A stretch of 64,000 bases of DNA from Ensifer sp. WSM1721 (GCF_000513895.2 NZ_CP165782.1:3563501-3627500), one strand, 5' to 3'; positions 53,665-63,387 are shown, counted from the stretch's first letter. A program made the numbers and translations. Notes: generated by a model not told the origin, from the letters alone.

Positions 53665-54318
53665 TCAGGTTACGCCGGCGTAGCGGCCGGGCTTGTGATT
53701 GATCGCAAGCGTCATGTTGACGACCATGGCTCCGACGACCGAAAGCAAGAGGTTTGCCGCCGGCAGCACGAAGGCGGCCGCGGCGAGGATCGCGAGATCG
53801 ACGGCAAGCTGGAAATAGCCGGCACGGATGCCGTATTTCTCCTGCAGGTAGATCGCGAGGATATTGATGCCGCCGAGACCGGTGCGATGCCGGAAAAGAA
53901 TGAGCAGGCCCATCCCCATCAGCGCGCCGCCGACGATCGCCGCATAGAGCGGATCGATCCGCGCAAACTCCACCCATCCGGCCGTCAGGCGGGAGAAAAG
54001 CGAAACGAGACTGACGGCAAGAAAGGTGCGCAATGCAAAGGGCCAGCCGAGGCGCTTTACTGCCAGAAAATAGAAAGGCAGGTTGACGAGCGAGAAGACG
54101 AGCCAGAAGCCGGTGCCGGTCGCATATTGCAAGAGGAGAGCAAGGCCCGCCGTGCTGCCGGTAATGAGCATGGCCTTGCCGTAGATGACAACGCCGAGCG
54201 CCATGACCAGCGTGCCGGTGAGGATGGCGAGTGCATCCTCGTAGGGCCTGTGCCGCTCCGGCGTTGTCGCACCGGCGCTCCTCTGCTGATCGGCCTTGAC
54301 GCTGGCGATCCTGGTCAT
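53665..54318 (-). CDS. YitT-family membrane protein
   Basis: A 217-residue protein with five to six membrane helices. Family regions are DALAILTGTLVMALGVVIYG at the start, TGSTAGLALLLQYATG, and FRHRTGLGGINILAIYLQEK, the conserved GGxxI loop. The DUF2179 C-terminal domain of the longer YitT forms is absent. Function is unknown. It starts 14 bases after the aminotransferase stop, so it is probably co-transcribed with it. Confidence 0.88.
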   Translation of the reverse strand: MTRIASVKADQQRSAGATTPERHRPYEDALAILTGTLVMALGVVIYGKAMLITGSTAGLALLLQYATGTGFWLVFSLVNLPFYFLAVKRLGWPFALRTFLAVSLVSLFSRLTAGWVEFARIDPLYAAIVGGALMGMGLLILFRHRTGLGGINILAIYLQEKYGIRAGYFQLAVDLAILAAAAFVLPAANLLLSVVGAMVVNMTLAINHKPGRYAGVT

Positions 54319-54331
54319 GGACGGGTCAACC

Positions 54332-55501
54332 TCAGAGGCTGGTGAACTTGGGGACGACATTGGCGACTTCCGCCGTCTTCAGCCCGGCGATGTTGATACG
54401 GCCGGAGCCCGGCATGTAGATGCCGTGCTCGGTCCTGAGCCGCATCACCTCCGCTTCGGTTAGCGGTAGCATGGAGAACATGCCTTCCTGACCGGCAATC
54501 GCCCCGAGGCTCTGCCAGCGGGTCCTGAGCCCTTCCGCAAGCGTGTGGCGGATGCCGGTCATGCGCAGCCGCATCGCCTTCAGCTCCTCCGCCCAATCGC
54601 GCCTCAGCTCCGGATCGGCAAGGATGGTGCGCACCACGGCCGCGCCATGGTCCGGCGGCATGGAATAGCTGGTGCGGGCGAGGCCCGCGAGATTGGAACG
54701 GACGGTATCTGCCGAAGAGGCCGAAGCGGTGAGCGCAAAGATCGCGCCGGTGCGCTCGCGATAGAGGCCGAAGGATTTCGAGCAGGAGACGGCGACGAGC
54801 GCTTCCGGTACGATGCCGATCAGATGCCGGAGGCCGGCGACGTCCTGATCGAGGCCGCGGCCGAAGCCCTGATAGGCGAGGTCGACGAGCGGCAGCAGGT
54901 TGCGCTGTGCCGCGAGCGCCGCGATCTCCATCCACTGCGCTTCGGTGAGCACGCCGCCGGTCGGATTATGGCAGCTCGCATGCAGCAGCACCGCATCACC
55001 CGGTGCTGCGCCTTCCAGAGCAGTGACGACATTGTCGAAGGTTACCGACTGCGACGGAATATCGAAGAAGTCGTAGGTCGCGATGTTGAGTCCGGCCGCC
55101 TTGAAGATCGGCGCGTGATTCGGCCAGCTCGGAAGCCCCAGCCAGATGCCCCGGCCGCCCATGCGGGCGATGAGGTCTGCCGCGAGCCGCAGCGCACCGG
55201 AGCCGCCGGGCGTCTGCACGCCCGCAACATGGCTCCGCTCGACCGTATCGCCGGCAACCAGACTCCAGAGATGGTCGAGGAAGACGAGGTCACCCTCGGG
55301 ACCGACATAGGCCTTGCTGTCCTGCGTTTCGAGGAGCCGCTTTTCCGCTGCCTTAACGGCCCGGAAGATCGGCGTGTGCCCCGTTTCGTCGCGGTAGACG
55401 CCGACGCCGAGGTCCACCTTGCCGGGGCGTTCGTCCTTTTGAAACAGGCCGATCAGGGCCAGCAACGGATCGTCGGGTTGGCGAGTGAGGGCGTCGAACA
55501 T
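54332..55501 (-). CDS. Aromatic/aspartate aminotransferase (class I, AspC/TyrB type)
   Basis: A 389-residue PLP aminotransferase. The start MFDALTRQPDDPLLALIGLF is typical of the AspC/TyrB group. HASCHNPTGGVLTEAQW binds the cofactor, and the PLP Lys is in VAVSCSKSFGLYRERTGA. The end GRINIAGLKTAEV contains the substrate-binding Arg. It interconverts Tyr, Phe or Asp with their oxo acids. The divergent Lrp gene is its probable regulator. Start 55501 follows AAGGGAATTCC. Confidence 0.93.
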   Translation of the reverse strand: MFDALTRQPDDPLLALIGLFQKDERPGKVDLGVGVYRDETGHTPIFRAVKAAEKRLLETQDSKAYVGPEGDLVFLDHLWSLVAGDTVERSHVAGVQTPGGSGALRLAADLIARMGGRGIWLGLPSWPNHAPIFKAAGLNIATYDFFDIPSQSVTFDNVVTALEGAAPGDAVLLHASCHNPTGGVLTEAQWMEIAALAAQRNLLPLVDLAYQGFGRGLDQDVAGLRHLIGIVPEALVAVSCSKSFGLYRERTGAIFALTASASSADTVRSNLAGLARTSYSMPPDHGAAVVRTILADPELRRDWAEELKAMRLRMTGIRHTLAEGLRTRWQSLGAIAGQEGMFSMLPLTEAEVMRLRTEHGIYMPGSGRINIAGLKTAEVANVVPKFTSL

Positions 55502-55633
55502 GCTGGAATTCCCTTTGGAGGTGAAGATCGAAAGATAGTCGTTTCCTGCCGGCGGAATGGCAAGCCGCATCAGCGGCTCACTTGTCTCCTCTGTAAAATG
55601 ATCCGAGCGCAAATTCGATGGCATGTTTGCCGG

Positions 55634-55645
55634 AATACCGGTATT
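55634..55645. promoter_or_regulatory. Palindrome in the aminotransferase-Lrp control region
   Basis: AATACCGGTATT is a perfect 12-bp palindrome, 133 bases from the aminotransferase start and 69 bases from the Lrp start. It is a candidate Lrp site, although Lrp/AsnC sites are usually longer and degenerate. Confidence 0.5.
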
Positions 55646-55713
55646 GAATTGAATGTTTTTGCGCTATTTTCCCGTAAGTCGAAACATATTTGCTGATATC
55701 ACCGAGAATTCCT

Positions 55714-56184
55714 ATGGAACGCGGACGCACGGTACTGGACGCGATCGACCGGCGGATCATAAGGCTGCTGATCGAGGACGCGTCGAGGAGCAACAACGAA
55801 CTGGCGGAAAGGGTGGGCCTGTCGCCCGCGCCTTTGTCGCGGCGACTCTCGCGCCTCTATTCCGCGGGCGTGATCCGCCAGACCGTCGCCGTCGATCCGA
55901 AGGCGCTGGGGATCGGCTTCCAAGCCTTCGTCGAGGTGACGCTGGAGCGCACCGCCAGCAAGGTGGGGCAGCGCTTCATCGAACTCGTCTCGCGCATGCC
56001 GGAAGTCGTCGAGTGCCACACGGTCGCCGGCGATTTCGATTTCCTGCTGAAGATCGCCGTCCGCGACGTCGCGGATTACAAGCGCCTGCTCTGGAGCGAG
56101 TTCGAGCAGATCGCCGAAATCAAGACGCTCCGCTCGACCATCCTTCTCGACAGCCCGAAAATGCAGGGCGGAGCGGCGCCGTAG
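55714..56184 (+). CDS. Lrp/AsnC-family regulator
   Basis: A 156-residue regulator. The helix-turn-helix is at about residues 9-60 (LDAIDRRIIRLLIEDASRSN, ELAERVGLSPAPLSRRLSRL). The RAM effector domain follows (VEVTLERTASKVGQRFIELV, then VECHTVAGDFDFLLKIAVRD). It is divergent from the aminotransferase gene, a common arrangement for amino-acid-responsive control. ATG 55714; an in-frame TTG at 55690 is less likely. Confidence 0.93.
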   Translation: MERGRTVLDAIDRRIIRLLIEDASRSNNELAERVGLSPAPLSRRLSRLYSAGVIRQTVAVDPKALGIGFQAFVEVTLERTASKVGQRFIELVSRMPEVVECHTVAGDFDFLLKIAVRDVADYKRLLWSEFEQIAEIKTLRSTILLDSPKMQGGAAP

Positions 56185-56226
56185 GACACCGCCAACGGCA
56201 GGCCGGATGAGGGCCTATTGAAGGCA

Positions 56227-57288
56227 TTACGCCTCCAGTGCACCCGGCTTGCGCGCCGCACGCGAAGGGTCGGCGCAGGCGATCTTCATCAGGTCCGCAT
56301 GGCGGCGGGCGAAACGGGTGGAGACGCGGGTGACGATCAGCCCATCCTGCGGCGCTCTTATTTCCACTGTGCCATCCGCCATGCCGGGCCTTGCGACGAT
56401 CGTCGCAAGGAGGTCCCCCGCCTCGACGCTGTCGCCGACGTCGCGGTGGAACAGGATCGCGCCCGCCTCAGGCGCGCGGACCATCTCGATATTGTCGAGT
56501 GGCGCGGCCCGACCGGTAAAGGCCGGAAGCTCGGAGCGGGCGCCCGCAACGACGCCGCGGCCGACAAGGAACCGGAAGAGGCCTTCGGCATCCTTGCCCG
56601 CCAGTTCCGGATAGACGTCGCGGGTGCCGCGCAATTCCACAGTGACCGAAAGGCGGCCCGGCAAGGTTGCTTTCCGATCGCCTTCGCTCTCGTGCTTCCA
56701 TGCATAGCCGACCGCTTCCTCGAAAGCCGAGCTTTCCCCGTCGGAGAGGAATACGGCCTTCATATCGAGCGCGGCCGCGAGGTCCGCCGCCTCCGGCCAG
56801 AAGGCCTCGTCGATATAGGCATATTGCAGCCCCTCGTCGTCGCAATGGAGGTCGAGCGCCAGCTCGGCGGCAAGCGCCATGTAGAGGAGGTGCCGCTTCA
56901 GGCGATCGACCGCCGAATGCCGGTCGAGATCCTCAAGGAGGCTGGCGCGCTCGCCTAAGGTGATCAGCGGAAAATCGCGATTGAAATTGATGCGCGAGCC
57001 GAGATCGAAGCGGCCCTGCAACTCGCCGAAATGCGATTGTGCCGAGCCGATGGGGTTGGCCTGAGGGACGATGGTGATGTCGCCGAGGATGGCGCCGTCC
57101 TGGTCCGCCCGGCGGAGCTTCTCGAGGAGGACATGGAGGAGCGCCGTGCCGGGGAGCTCGTTGGCGTGAAGTGCCGCCTGGATATAGGTTCGCGGCGCTT
57201 CCGCGCTTGTTCCCTTGAACCGGAACACGGGCAGCCGCCACTCGGTGCCCGGCGTGTCGCCGGCGATGATGATTTCGGAAATATCCAC
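56227..57288 (-). CDS. Succinylglutamate desuccinylase/aspartoacylase-family protein
   Basis: A 353-residue zinc carboxypeptidase-like enzyme (AstE/aspartoacylase, M14 fold). The zinc site appears in ALHANELPGTALLHVLLEKL (His, Glu) and LDLHCDDEGLQYAY (His), with INFNRDFPL between. A lipoyl-like C-terminal module (DVGDSVEAGDLLATIVARPG) is typical of the rhizobial DoeB-like group, which acts on N-acetylated amino acids. The GTG at 57288 follows GGGGAAGGCC. No pathway neighbour is seen. Confidence 0.88.
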   Translation of the reverse strand: MDISEIIIAGDTPGTEWRLPVFRFKGTSAEAPRTYIQAALHANELPGTALLHVLLEKLRRADQDGAILGDITIVPQANPIGSAQSHFGELQGRFDLGSRINFNRDFPLITLGERASLLEDLDRHSAVDRLKRHLLYMALAAELALDLHCDDEGLQYAYIDEAFWPEAADLAAALDMKAVFLSDGESSAFEEAVGYAWKHESEGDRKATLPGRLSVTVELRGTRDVYPELAGKDAEGLFRFLVGRGVVAGARSELPAFTGRAAPLDNIEMVRAPEAGAILFHRDVGDSVEAGDLLATIVARPGMADGTVEIRAPQDGLIVTRVSTRFARRHADLMKIACADPSRAARKPGALEA

Positions 57289-57391
57289 GGCCTTCCCCGC
57301 ACTGCTTCTTTGGGATCGCTTATCGGTTTTCGTCTGCCTCTTCGCAAGGGCCAAGCGCTTGCGACCGGCATCGCCCGAACATTTCTGGCCG

Positions 57392-57961
57392 TTAGAGCGA
57401 AAGCGACCAGCGATCGATGATCGCGAAATCCCCGCACCCTCTGCGCGTGTGGACAAGTGCAAAGTCGTGAACCGTCCATGCGATCGGCCTGGGCAGATCG
57501 ACGCGCGGCGCTTCGCGATCGCCGTAATAAAGGGTCATATGCGGGATTGTTTCAGCCGAGATATGCGGCAGCCCCGTGATCTGTCGGACCAATGCATTGA
57601 CACCATGGACGACGCTGTTGCAGGTCAATATCCGGGGATGTCGGTTACCGTGGCCGACGCTGATGAGACGATCGAACCGCACCTGAAACGCGGCGGCTTT
57701 CACACGTGAACCGAGGTCTGCAGCATACGCGCCGACTGCTTCCGAAAGCCCGCGGCCCTCCCGGATCTTGGCAAGGGACACATGCAGCCGGTGACGGTCG
57801 CAGATCTTTCCGGAAAGGCCATATTTCTGCTGATCCCAGCGTGCCAGTTCCAGCGCCTCCTCGGCGGCTTCTTCCTCCGGGAGAACAGCGAAATAGTATA
57901 CGTCAACGGCACGTGGTGCGGGAGACGGTCCTAAGTTCAAGGAAAGCTGGTACGACCTCAT
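57392..57961 (-). CDS. 2'-5' RNA ligase-family protein (2H phosphoesterase)
   Basis: A 189-residue protein with the two H-x-S/T-hydrophobic motifs of the 2H superfamily: RLHVSLAK near residues 58-65 and PHMTLYYG near 140-147. YYFAVLPEEEAAEEALELAR is the usual start region. The family includes ThpR and RNA cyclic phosphodiesterases. Start 57961 follows CAGGAGCATCGC. Confidence 0.88.
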   Translation of the reverse strand: MRSYQLSLNLGPSPAPRAVDVYYFAVLPEEEAAEEALELARWDQQKYGLSGKICDRHRLHVSLAKIREGRGLSEAVGAYAADLGSRVKAAAFQVRFDRLISVGHGNRHPRILTCNSVVHGVNALVRQITGLPHISAETIPHMTLYYGDREAPRVDLPRPIAWTVHDFALVHTRRGCGDFAIIDRWSLSL

Positions 57962-58135
57962 GCGATGCTCCTGGTTCCTGGACGTCCAGCCGCTCTAAAT
58001 GAAGAAGATGGGAAAAGCAGCAAGGGCGCACCAAGGTGTGCTCTTCAAGAAAATCGCAGGAGGGTATGCCGCATCGAGCAGCACGTCCGCTGCCGGGCGG
58101 CCGGCGAAAGGCGGCATTGCCAGATCGCATTACAC

Positions 58136-58145
58136 GTTATATAAC
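58136..58145. promoter_or_regulatory. Short palindrome upstream of marR-GNAT operon
   Basis: GTTATATAAC is a perfect 10-bp palindrome 24 bases before the MarR start. It may be an autoregulatory site or part of a -10 region; the evidence is its position only. Confidence 0.4.
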
Positions 58146-58169
58146 TTGATATGCAACCGAGGTGGTTTG

Positions 58170-58664
58170 ATGGAAGACGTCGTTCGGGAACTGGGTTATC
58201 TCTGCCTCGGCAGCCGATTGAAGCGGATCGGCGAGCGGCTCCAAGCCGATGTCAACCGCTTGAGCGAACGGGTCGGCCTCGACGTTCAGGCGGGTCAGTA
58301 TCCGCTGCTGGCGGCTCTCGACCGCAATGGGCCCCTCACTGTGGGTGATCTGGTCGGCGCGCTCGGCGTGAGCCAGCCGGGCGTCACGCGCAGCGTCCTG
58401 CGTCTGGTAGAGATGGGGCTTCTCGAAATCGAGCGGGGCGATGAGGACCGGAGGCAGAAGACGGTGGCGCTCACCGAGGCGGGCCGACGCGCGGTCGAAA
58501 GATCGAAAGGGGAGATCTGGCGCCACGTCGAGGCGGCAGTCGTCGAGCTTTGCGGCGATCTCTCCGGCTCGCTGCTCGACCAGCTGAACGCGATGGAGGA
58601 CCGCTTGGGGCAAATGTCGCTCGATAGGCGCGCCCTCCGGCACAAGGAGCGTGGTGATGGCTGA
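58170..58664 (+). CDS. MarR-family regulator
   Basis: A 164-residue regulator. The winged helix is VQAGQYPLLAALDRNGPLTV, DLVGALGVSQPGVTRSVLRL and the wing ERGDEDRRQKTVALTEAG. ATG 58170 (MEDVVRELGYL) sits behind CCGAGGTGG; the frame back to 57999 lacks family features. Its stop overlaps the next gene by eight bases. Confidence 0.9.
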   Translation: MEDVVRELGYLCLGSRLKRIGERLQADVNRLSERVGLDVQAGQYPLLAALDRNGPLTVGDLVGALGVSQPGVTRSVLRLVEMGLLEIERGDEDRRQKTVALTEAGRRAVERSKGEIWRHVEAAVVELCGDLSGSLLDQLNAMEDRLGQMSLDRRALRHKERGDG

Positions 58665-59355
58665 ACATCCTCTCGATCGTCCCGTATGGCATGCTCTTCT
58701 ATCGAGGCAGGCGGCATTTGCGGTGGGTGGCGCAAGCGCGAAGCGCTTTTTGCCGGATGTCGGGATTTTCGCGGCAGCGCGCGACGACTCGGAGGAGGCT
58801 TTGCGCGCTTTGGGCGATCTCGTGCCGCCTGACGGCTGCGTCATCCTGCTTCAGCCCGGAGAAAGCCCGGTCCCGTCGGGTACGCGGGTCGACAAGATTG
58901 CGATGGGCGTCCAGATGGTCGCGGAAGGAGTCGCGCCTTGCGAGCCGATGGCTCCTGTCGAACGCCTGGCCGAGGCGGACGCACCAGCAATGCTGGAGCT
59001 TGCGACGCTGACACAGCCCGGCCCCTTCTTCGCCAATACCCACCGGCTCGGCGCGTTCTGGGGCATCAAGGCCAATGGACGGCTCATCGCGATGGCCGGC
59101 GAGCGGATGAAACTGAACGGCTATACGGAAGTGAGCGGCGTCTGCACTCATCCGGATTTCCGTGGCCGCGGCTATGCGGCGATGCTCTCTCGGGTCGTCG
59201 CAGGCGAGATCTTGAGGCGTGGGGAAACACCGTTCCTGCACGCCTATGCGACCAATACGCCGGCGATCAATCTCTATAGGGCGTTGGGGTTTGTTCTCCG
59301 TTCGCCGATGGTCGTGACTGTGCTCGTCCGCTGCACGGGCGGACCACAGTCGTGA
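58657..59355 (+). CDS. GNAT N-acetyltransferase (FR47-like)
   Basis: A 232-residue acetyltransferase. The N-terminal half is a degenerate GNAT-like lobe. The C-terminal half carries the acetyl-CoA site VSGVCTHPDFRGRGYAAMLS and the alpha4 region NTPAINLYRALGFVLRS. This layout fits FR47-type GNATs. The ATG at 58657 has AAGGAG seven bases upstream and overlaps the marR gene, so the pair is translationally coupled. MarR-fold regulators fused or coupled to GNATs are common. Confidence 0.88.
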   Translation: MAEHPLDRPVWHALLSRQAAFAVGGASAKRFLPDVGIFAAARDDSEEALRALGDLVPPDGCVILLQPGESPVPSGTRVDKIAMGVQMVAEGVAPCEPMAPVERLAEADAPAMLELATLTQPGPFFANTHRLGAFWGIKANGRLIAMAGERMKLNGYTEVSGVCTHPDFRGRGYAAMLSRVVAGEILRRGETPFLHAYATNTPAINLYRALGFVLRSPMVVTVLVRCTGGPQS

Positions 59356-59391
59356 TGTCGAGGCGGCCGGATTGACGCCGCCGCGCATCCG

Positions 59392-59508
59392 CTAGATCAC
59401 GATGACTTTAGTTCGGGCCGACCTAAAATCATGAACGTGATCGATTCCAATAAGTCGGCGCGGGAAGCGGGCGAGAAAACCGCGCACTTTTCCTCCTGCC
59501 GCGCTAAA
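59392..59508 (-). repeat. Convergent-junction element, copy C
   Basis: The reverse complement aligns with 44844-44950: TTTAGCGCGG, hairpin GCGCGGTTTTCTCGCCCGC, CGACTTATTGGAATCGATCA, then GATTTTAGGTCGGCCCGAAC and TCATCGTGATCTAG. It lies between convergent genes and overlaps the TAG stop of the arginase-family gene at 59504. Confidence 0.75.
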
Positions 59509-60391
59509 CGGCCGCCAGAGCTCCCGCCAGCACCTCGACCAGCCCGTGTCCGGCGCTGCCGTCCTTGTCGAGGCTCGGATTGTAGATGGTGACTTCGAGG
59601 CCGACCGCTCTTTCACTCGTCAGAATGATTTCGAGCGCCGTCATCAGCTCATCCCAGGAGAGTCCGTCCGGAACGCGGAAATCGACCGCCGGCATGACGG
59701 CGTCGTCGAGACAATCGGCGTCGAGGTGAATGAAGAAGCCCTCCAATTGAGGCCGCGTCAGATGGTCGAGCGCGGCACGAGCCGCCCTGTCGACGCCGAG
59801 GCGGCGGATGTTGTGGAGATCATAGGCGCGGAGCTCCCGCGGCAAGGGTTGGCTGCCGAATTCGGCCTGATCCTCATGATCGCGGAAAGCGAAGGCGACG
59901 GCATCCTCCGGCCGAACCAAAGGACCGCGGCCCTCGATATCGGTCAGCAGCGACGGCCCGTAGCCGGTCACGAGAGCCAGATCCATGGACGCGCCTTCGC
60001 CGTTGGGTTCCGCTTCCGGCTGGAAGAAGTCGGCATGGCCGTCGATGAAGAACAGGCCATAGCGGCCGCGCCGCCGCAAAGCGAGCATCGGGCCGAGCAG
60101 GATCGTGCAATCGCCGCCCAAGACGATCGGAAACTCGCCGGCATCCAGTATCGCCTCGATGGCGTCGGCAAGCCTTGGCGACCATGCCGCGATCGTTTGG
60201 GCGTTCAGGATCAGGGTGTCCGGGTCAGGTGTTGCATCCTTCGGTGGAACGGCGAGTCGCCCGGCGTGACGCGCCCCGATCCGCTCCGCGAGACCGAGTT
60301 CCAGGAGCCGAGCGGGCAAGCCCTCCACTCCGTCGGTCGACAGACCAAGTGCTGAAGGGGCTTCGAGGATGGCATAGCGGCGCTTTGGCAT
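59504..60391 (-). CDS. Arginase/agmatinase-family protein
   Basis: A 295-residue ureohydrolase-fold protein. Manganese ligands are in [10 protein letters not shown] (Asp, His, Asp) and [10 protein letters not shown] (Asp, Asp). The first ligand motif, normally GGDH, reads [10 protein letters not shown], with Cys in place of His. The C-terminal GLEVTIYNP replaces the usual GLDxxExNP. The substrate cannot be named. Its TAG lies in a dispersed repeat. Confidence 0.85.
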   Translation of the reverse strand: MPKRRYAILEAPSALGLSTDGVEGLPARLLELGLAERIGARHAGRLAVPPKDATPDPDTLILNAQTIAAWSPRLADAIEAILDAGEFPIVLGGDCTILLGPMLALRRRGRYGLFFIDGHADFFQPEAEPNGEGASMDLALVTGYGPSLLTDIEGRGPLVRPEDAVAFAFRDHEDQAEFGSQPLPRELRAYDLHNIRRLGVDRAARAALDHLTRPQLEGFFIHLDADCLDDAVMPAVDFRVPDGLSWDELMTALEIILTSERAVGLEVTIYNPSLDKDGSAGHGLVEVLAGALAAV

Positions 60392-60454
60392 TGAAACCTC
60401 CGGCTGATGCGGGCTCGAACCGATACAACGCCGGAAGGTTCCTCAGCTATGCGC

Positions 60455-62017
60455 TCACTCCCACTCGATCGTGCCCGGCGGCTTCGAGGTGACGTCGTAG
60501 ACGACGCGGTTGATGCCGCGCACCTCGTTGATGATGCGGGTCGCCGCGCGGCCCAGGAATTCCATGTCGTAATGGTAGAAGTCGGCTGTCATGCCGTCGA
60601 CCGAGGTGACGGCGCGGAGCGCACAGACATATTCATAGGTGCGCCCGTCGCCCATGACGCCGACCGTCTGCACCGGCAGCAGCACGGCGAAGGCCTGCCA
60701 GATGGCGTCGTAGAGCCCGGCCTTGCGGATCTCGTCGAGATAGATCGCATCCGCCTCCCGCAGGATTTCGAGCTTCTCGCGGGTAATGCCGCCGGGGCAG
60801 CGAATCGCAAGGCCCGGGCCGGGGAAGGGATGGCGGCCGATAAAGCTCTCCGGCAGGCCGAGCTCGCGGCCGAGCACGCGCACCTCGTCCTTGAAGAGTT
60901 CGCGCAGGGGCTCGACGAGCTGCATGTTCATGCGCTCCGGCAGGCCGCCGACATTGTGGTGCGACTTGATCGTCACCGACGGGCCGCCGGTGAAGGAGAC
61001 GCTTTCGATGACGTCCGGGTAGAGCGTGCCCTGGGCGAGGAAATCGGCGCCGCCGAGCTTCTTCGCCTCTTCCTCGAAGACCTCGATGAAGAGACGTCCG
61101 ATGATCTTGCGCTTGGTTTCCGGGTCGCTGACGCCCTCCAGCTCGCCGATGAAGCGGTCGGAGGCGTCGATGTGCAGCAGGTTGAGGTTGTAATGCTCAT
61201 GGAACATGGCGACGACGTTCGCCGCCTCGTCCTTGCGCATCAGCCCGTGGTCGACCAGGATGCAGGTGAGTTGGTCGCCGACCGCCTCATGGATGAGGAG
61301 GGCCGCGACGGAGGAATCGACGCCGCCCGATAGCGCGCAGATCACCTTCTTGTCGCCGACCTGCTCGCGGATCGCCTCGACGGCCTTGGCGCGATAGGCC
61401 GACATCGTCCAGTCGCCCTCGATGCCGGCGATCTTGTGGACGAAATTGGCGATCAGCTTGGCGCCGTCCGGCGTGTGCACCACTTCCGGGTGGAACTGCA
61501 CCGCGTAATATTTGCGCTTCTCGTCGGCGATGAAGGCAAAGGGGGCGTTCGGTGAGGTAGCGACCACCTCGAAGCCCTGAGGCAGCGCCGTCACGCGGTC
61601 GCCATGCGACATCCACACCTGATGGCGCGAGCCGAGCGACCAGACACCTTCGAAAAGCTCACATTCCTTCTCGACCTCCAGGAAGGCCCGACCGAATTCG
61701 CGATGATGGCCGCTCTCGACCTTGCCGCCGAGCTGGGCGCACATGGTCTGCTGGCCGTAGCAGATGCCGAAGACCGGCAGGCCGCTTTCGAAGATGACCG
61801 AGGGCGCGCGGGGCGAACCGATATCAAGCGTCGAGGCGGGGCTGCCGGACAGGATCACCGCCTTTGGGTTGAGCCGTTTGAAACCTTCCTCGGCCGACTG
61901 GAACGGCACGATCTCGCAATAGACGCCGGCTTCGCGCACGCGCCGGGCGATGAGCTGCGTCACCTGGCTGCCGAAATCGACGATGAGGACGGTATCGGGA
62001 TGGGCTGTCTGGGTCAT
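60455..62017 (-). CDS. guaA: GMP synthase (glutamine-hydrolysing)
   Basis: A 520-residue two-domain enzyme that converts XMP to GMP. The N-terminal class I glutamine amidotransferase (about 8-200) has nucleophile Cys in [11 protein letters not shown] and the His/Glu pair in [10 protein letters not shown]. The ATP pyrophosphatase domain has P-loop [12 protein letters not shown] near 230. The C-terminal dimerisation domain ends KPPGTIEWE, the diagnostic terminus. The length is normal. It is monocistronic. Confidence 0.98.
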   Translation of the reverse strand: MTQTAHPDTVLIVDFGSQVTQLIARRVREAGVYCEIVPFQSAEEGFKRLNPKAVILSGSPASTLDIGSPRAPSVIFESGLPVFGICYGQQTMCAQLGGKVESGHHREFGRAFLEVEKECELFEGVWSLGSRHQVWMSHGDRVTALPQGFEVVATSPNAPFAFIADEKRKYYAVQFHPEVVHTPDGAKLIANFVHKIAGIEGDWTMSAYRAKAVEAIREQVGDKKVICALSGGVDSSVAALLIHEAVGDQLTCILVDHGLMRKDEAANVVAMFHEHYNLNLLHIDASDRFIGELEGVSDPETKRKIIGRLFIEVFEEEAKKLGGADFLAQGTLYPDVIESVSFTGGPSVTIKSHHNVGGLPERMNMQLVEPLRELFKDEVRVLGRELGLPESFIGRHPFPGPGLAIRCPGGITREKLEILREADAIYLDEIRKAGLYDAIWQAFAVLLPVQTVGVMGDGRTYEYVCALRAVTSVDGMTADFYHYDMEFLGRAATRIINEVRGINRVVYDVTSKPPGTIEWE

Positions 62018-62123
62018 GTCGGGCCTTCAAACAAGCGTGTTCATGGCGAGGCTTTAATGAAAGCCCGCCCCTGGCGCAACGATAACATTGCATCCCGACA
62101 ATCGAGCGCCGGCTATCGGACGG

Positions 62124-62762
62124 TCAGAGCCGGATTTCACCGCTTTCGAGCGCTTCTTCCAGCCGGTCGATCGCGGCTGCAAGCTTCTCGTCGATGACGT
62201 GCAGATATTCCGTCCAGTCGTCGACATGCCTCAGCTCCGCCTTGCCGTCGGAGATGCCGCGCAGCCCGATGAGCGGCACGCCGAAGGCCTGGCAGGCGCG
62301 CAAAACCGCGAAGGTCTCCATCTCGACCAGGTCGGCATCGATCGCATCGTAGGCTTTTCCGGAGACGATGTTGGCGCCGGTCGAAAGCCGCGCTTCCTTG
62401 ACGCCCGGGATGCGCAAGGGCAGCTTTACGACGGCGGGCAGGTCGAGGAAGGGTGTCGCACCCTTCTCGAAGCCGAGCGGCGACGCGTCCATGTCGCGAT
62501 AGCCGACGGAGGTGGCCTGATAGACCTCCGTCTGCTCGAGCGTCGCGGAGCCGGCCGAGCCGAGCGAGACGACGAGATCCGGCAGGCTGGCCCCGGCGTG
62601 GAGTTCAGCAAGGACCCTAGTGAGACCCACCGCGGCTTCGACAGGTCCGACGCCGGTCATCAGGGGCGTGATGCGGGCGCGCAGGCACGGCCCGTATTCC
62701 GGGTCGACCGCCATGACATAGAGGATCTTCTTGCCCGCCACCGGTTTCAGGTCGAAACTCAT
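62124..62762 (-). CDS. mtnN: MTA/SAH nucleosidase-like phosphorylase-superfamily protein
   Basis: A 212-residue member of the nucleoside phosphorylase fold. MAVDPEYGP opens the sheet. MTGVGPVEAA, VSLGSAGSATL, VEMETFAVLRACQAFGVP (purine/ribose-binding Glu) and RGISDGK (catalytic Asp) are as in 5'-methylthioadenosine/S-adenosylhomocysteine nucleosidase, which recycles SAM by-products. It is somewhat shorter than the E. coli enzyme (232). The ATG overlaps the upstream thioesterase stop as ATGA. Confidence 0.88.
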   Translation of the reverse strand: MSFDLKPVAGKKILYVMAVDPEYGPCLRARITPLMTGVGPVEAAVGLTRVLAELHAGASLPDLVVSLGSAGSATLEQTEVYQATSVGYRDMDASPLGFEKGATPFLDLPAVVKLPLRIPGVKEARLSTGANIVSGKAYDAIDADLVEMETFAVLRACQAFGVPLIGLRGISDGKAELRHVDDWTEYLHVIDEKLAAAIDRLEEALESGEIRL

Positions 62763-63214
62763 CCCTCGATCCCTTCGCGTCCACGCACCACCATCATCGT
62801 CCCGGTCATCGAGGCGATGAGTTTGGCCGGGCCGTCGGATCTCACCGCATAGGCGCGACCATCCGAAACGATGATCGTCGTGCCGGGTTTCGTCACTTCA
62901 CCGCGGAAGAGGAAGCGCTCGCCGCGCCCAGGCGACAAGAGGTTTACCTTGAACTCGATCGTCAGCAGCGATGCGTCAGCGTCGATCACCGAATAGGCCG
63001 CGTAGGTGCCGGCCGCATCGAGCGCGGCGGAGATGATGCCGGCATGGAGCAGGCCGTGCTGTTGCGTCAGCTTGATGTCGAACGGCAGCTCGATCTCGAC
63101 CGTTCCCTGTTCGACGCGCGTGAGTTCCGCGCCGATCGTGCGCATGGCGGCCTGTCGGCTGAAGCTCTGCCGGACGCGGGCGCGAAAATCGTACGGCTCG
63201 CTGTCTTCTATCAC
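62759..63214 (-). CDS. PaaI-type hot-dog thioesterase
   Basis: A 151-residue acyl-CoA thioesterase of the 4HBT/PaaI family. The hot-dog helix is LTQQHGLLHAGIISAALDAA (HGGxxxxLxD variant: HAGIISAALD), followed by LLTIEFKVNLLSPG. Asp in AALDAAG is the expected catalytic acid. The stop overlaps the nucleosidase start by four bases, so they form an operon. Confidence 0.9.
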   Translation of the reverse strand: MIEDSEPYDFRARVRQSFSRQAAMRTIGAELTRVEQGTVEIELPFDIKLTQQHGLLHAGIISAALDAAGTYAAYSVIDADASLLTIEFKVNLLSPGRGERFLFRGEVTKPGTTIIVSDGRAYAVRSDGPAKLIASMTGTMMVVRGREGIEG

Positions 63215-63387
63215 TCAAAGGATCCTTGCGAAGGCGAGGCCGATCGCCCCGCGACGGGCCGACAGTTGCATGCGTCGCGAAAGAGGACAAGCGCAATCAT
63301 GAGGTCGCCCCAGCGCTTCATCGCGGCGGGTGGAATCTATGTCTTCCGGGCTTTCGCGAGCGAGGACGCATCCATATATCATCATCA

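Noticed and set aside
60407..61333. Plus-strand frame opposite guaA
   Set aside because: Antisense shadow of guaA; no start signal and no recognisable protein.
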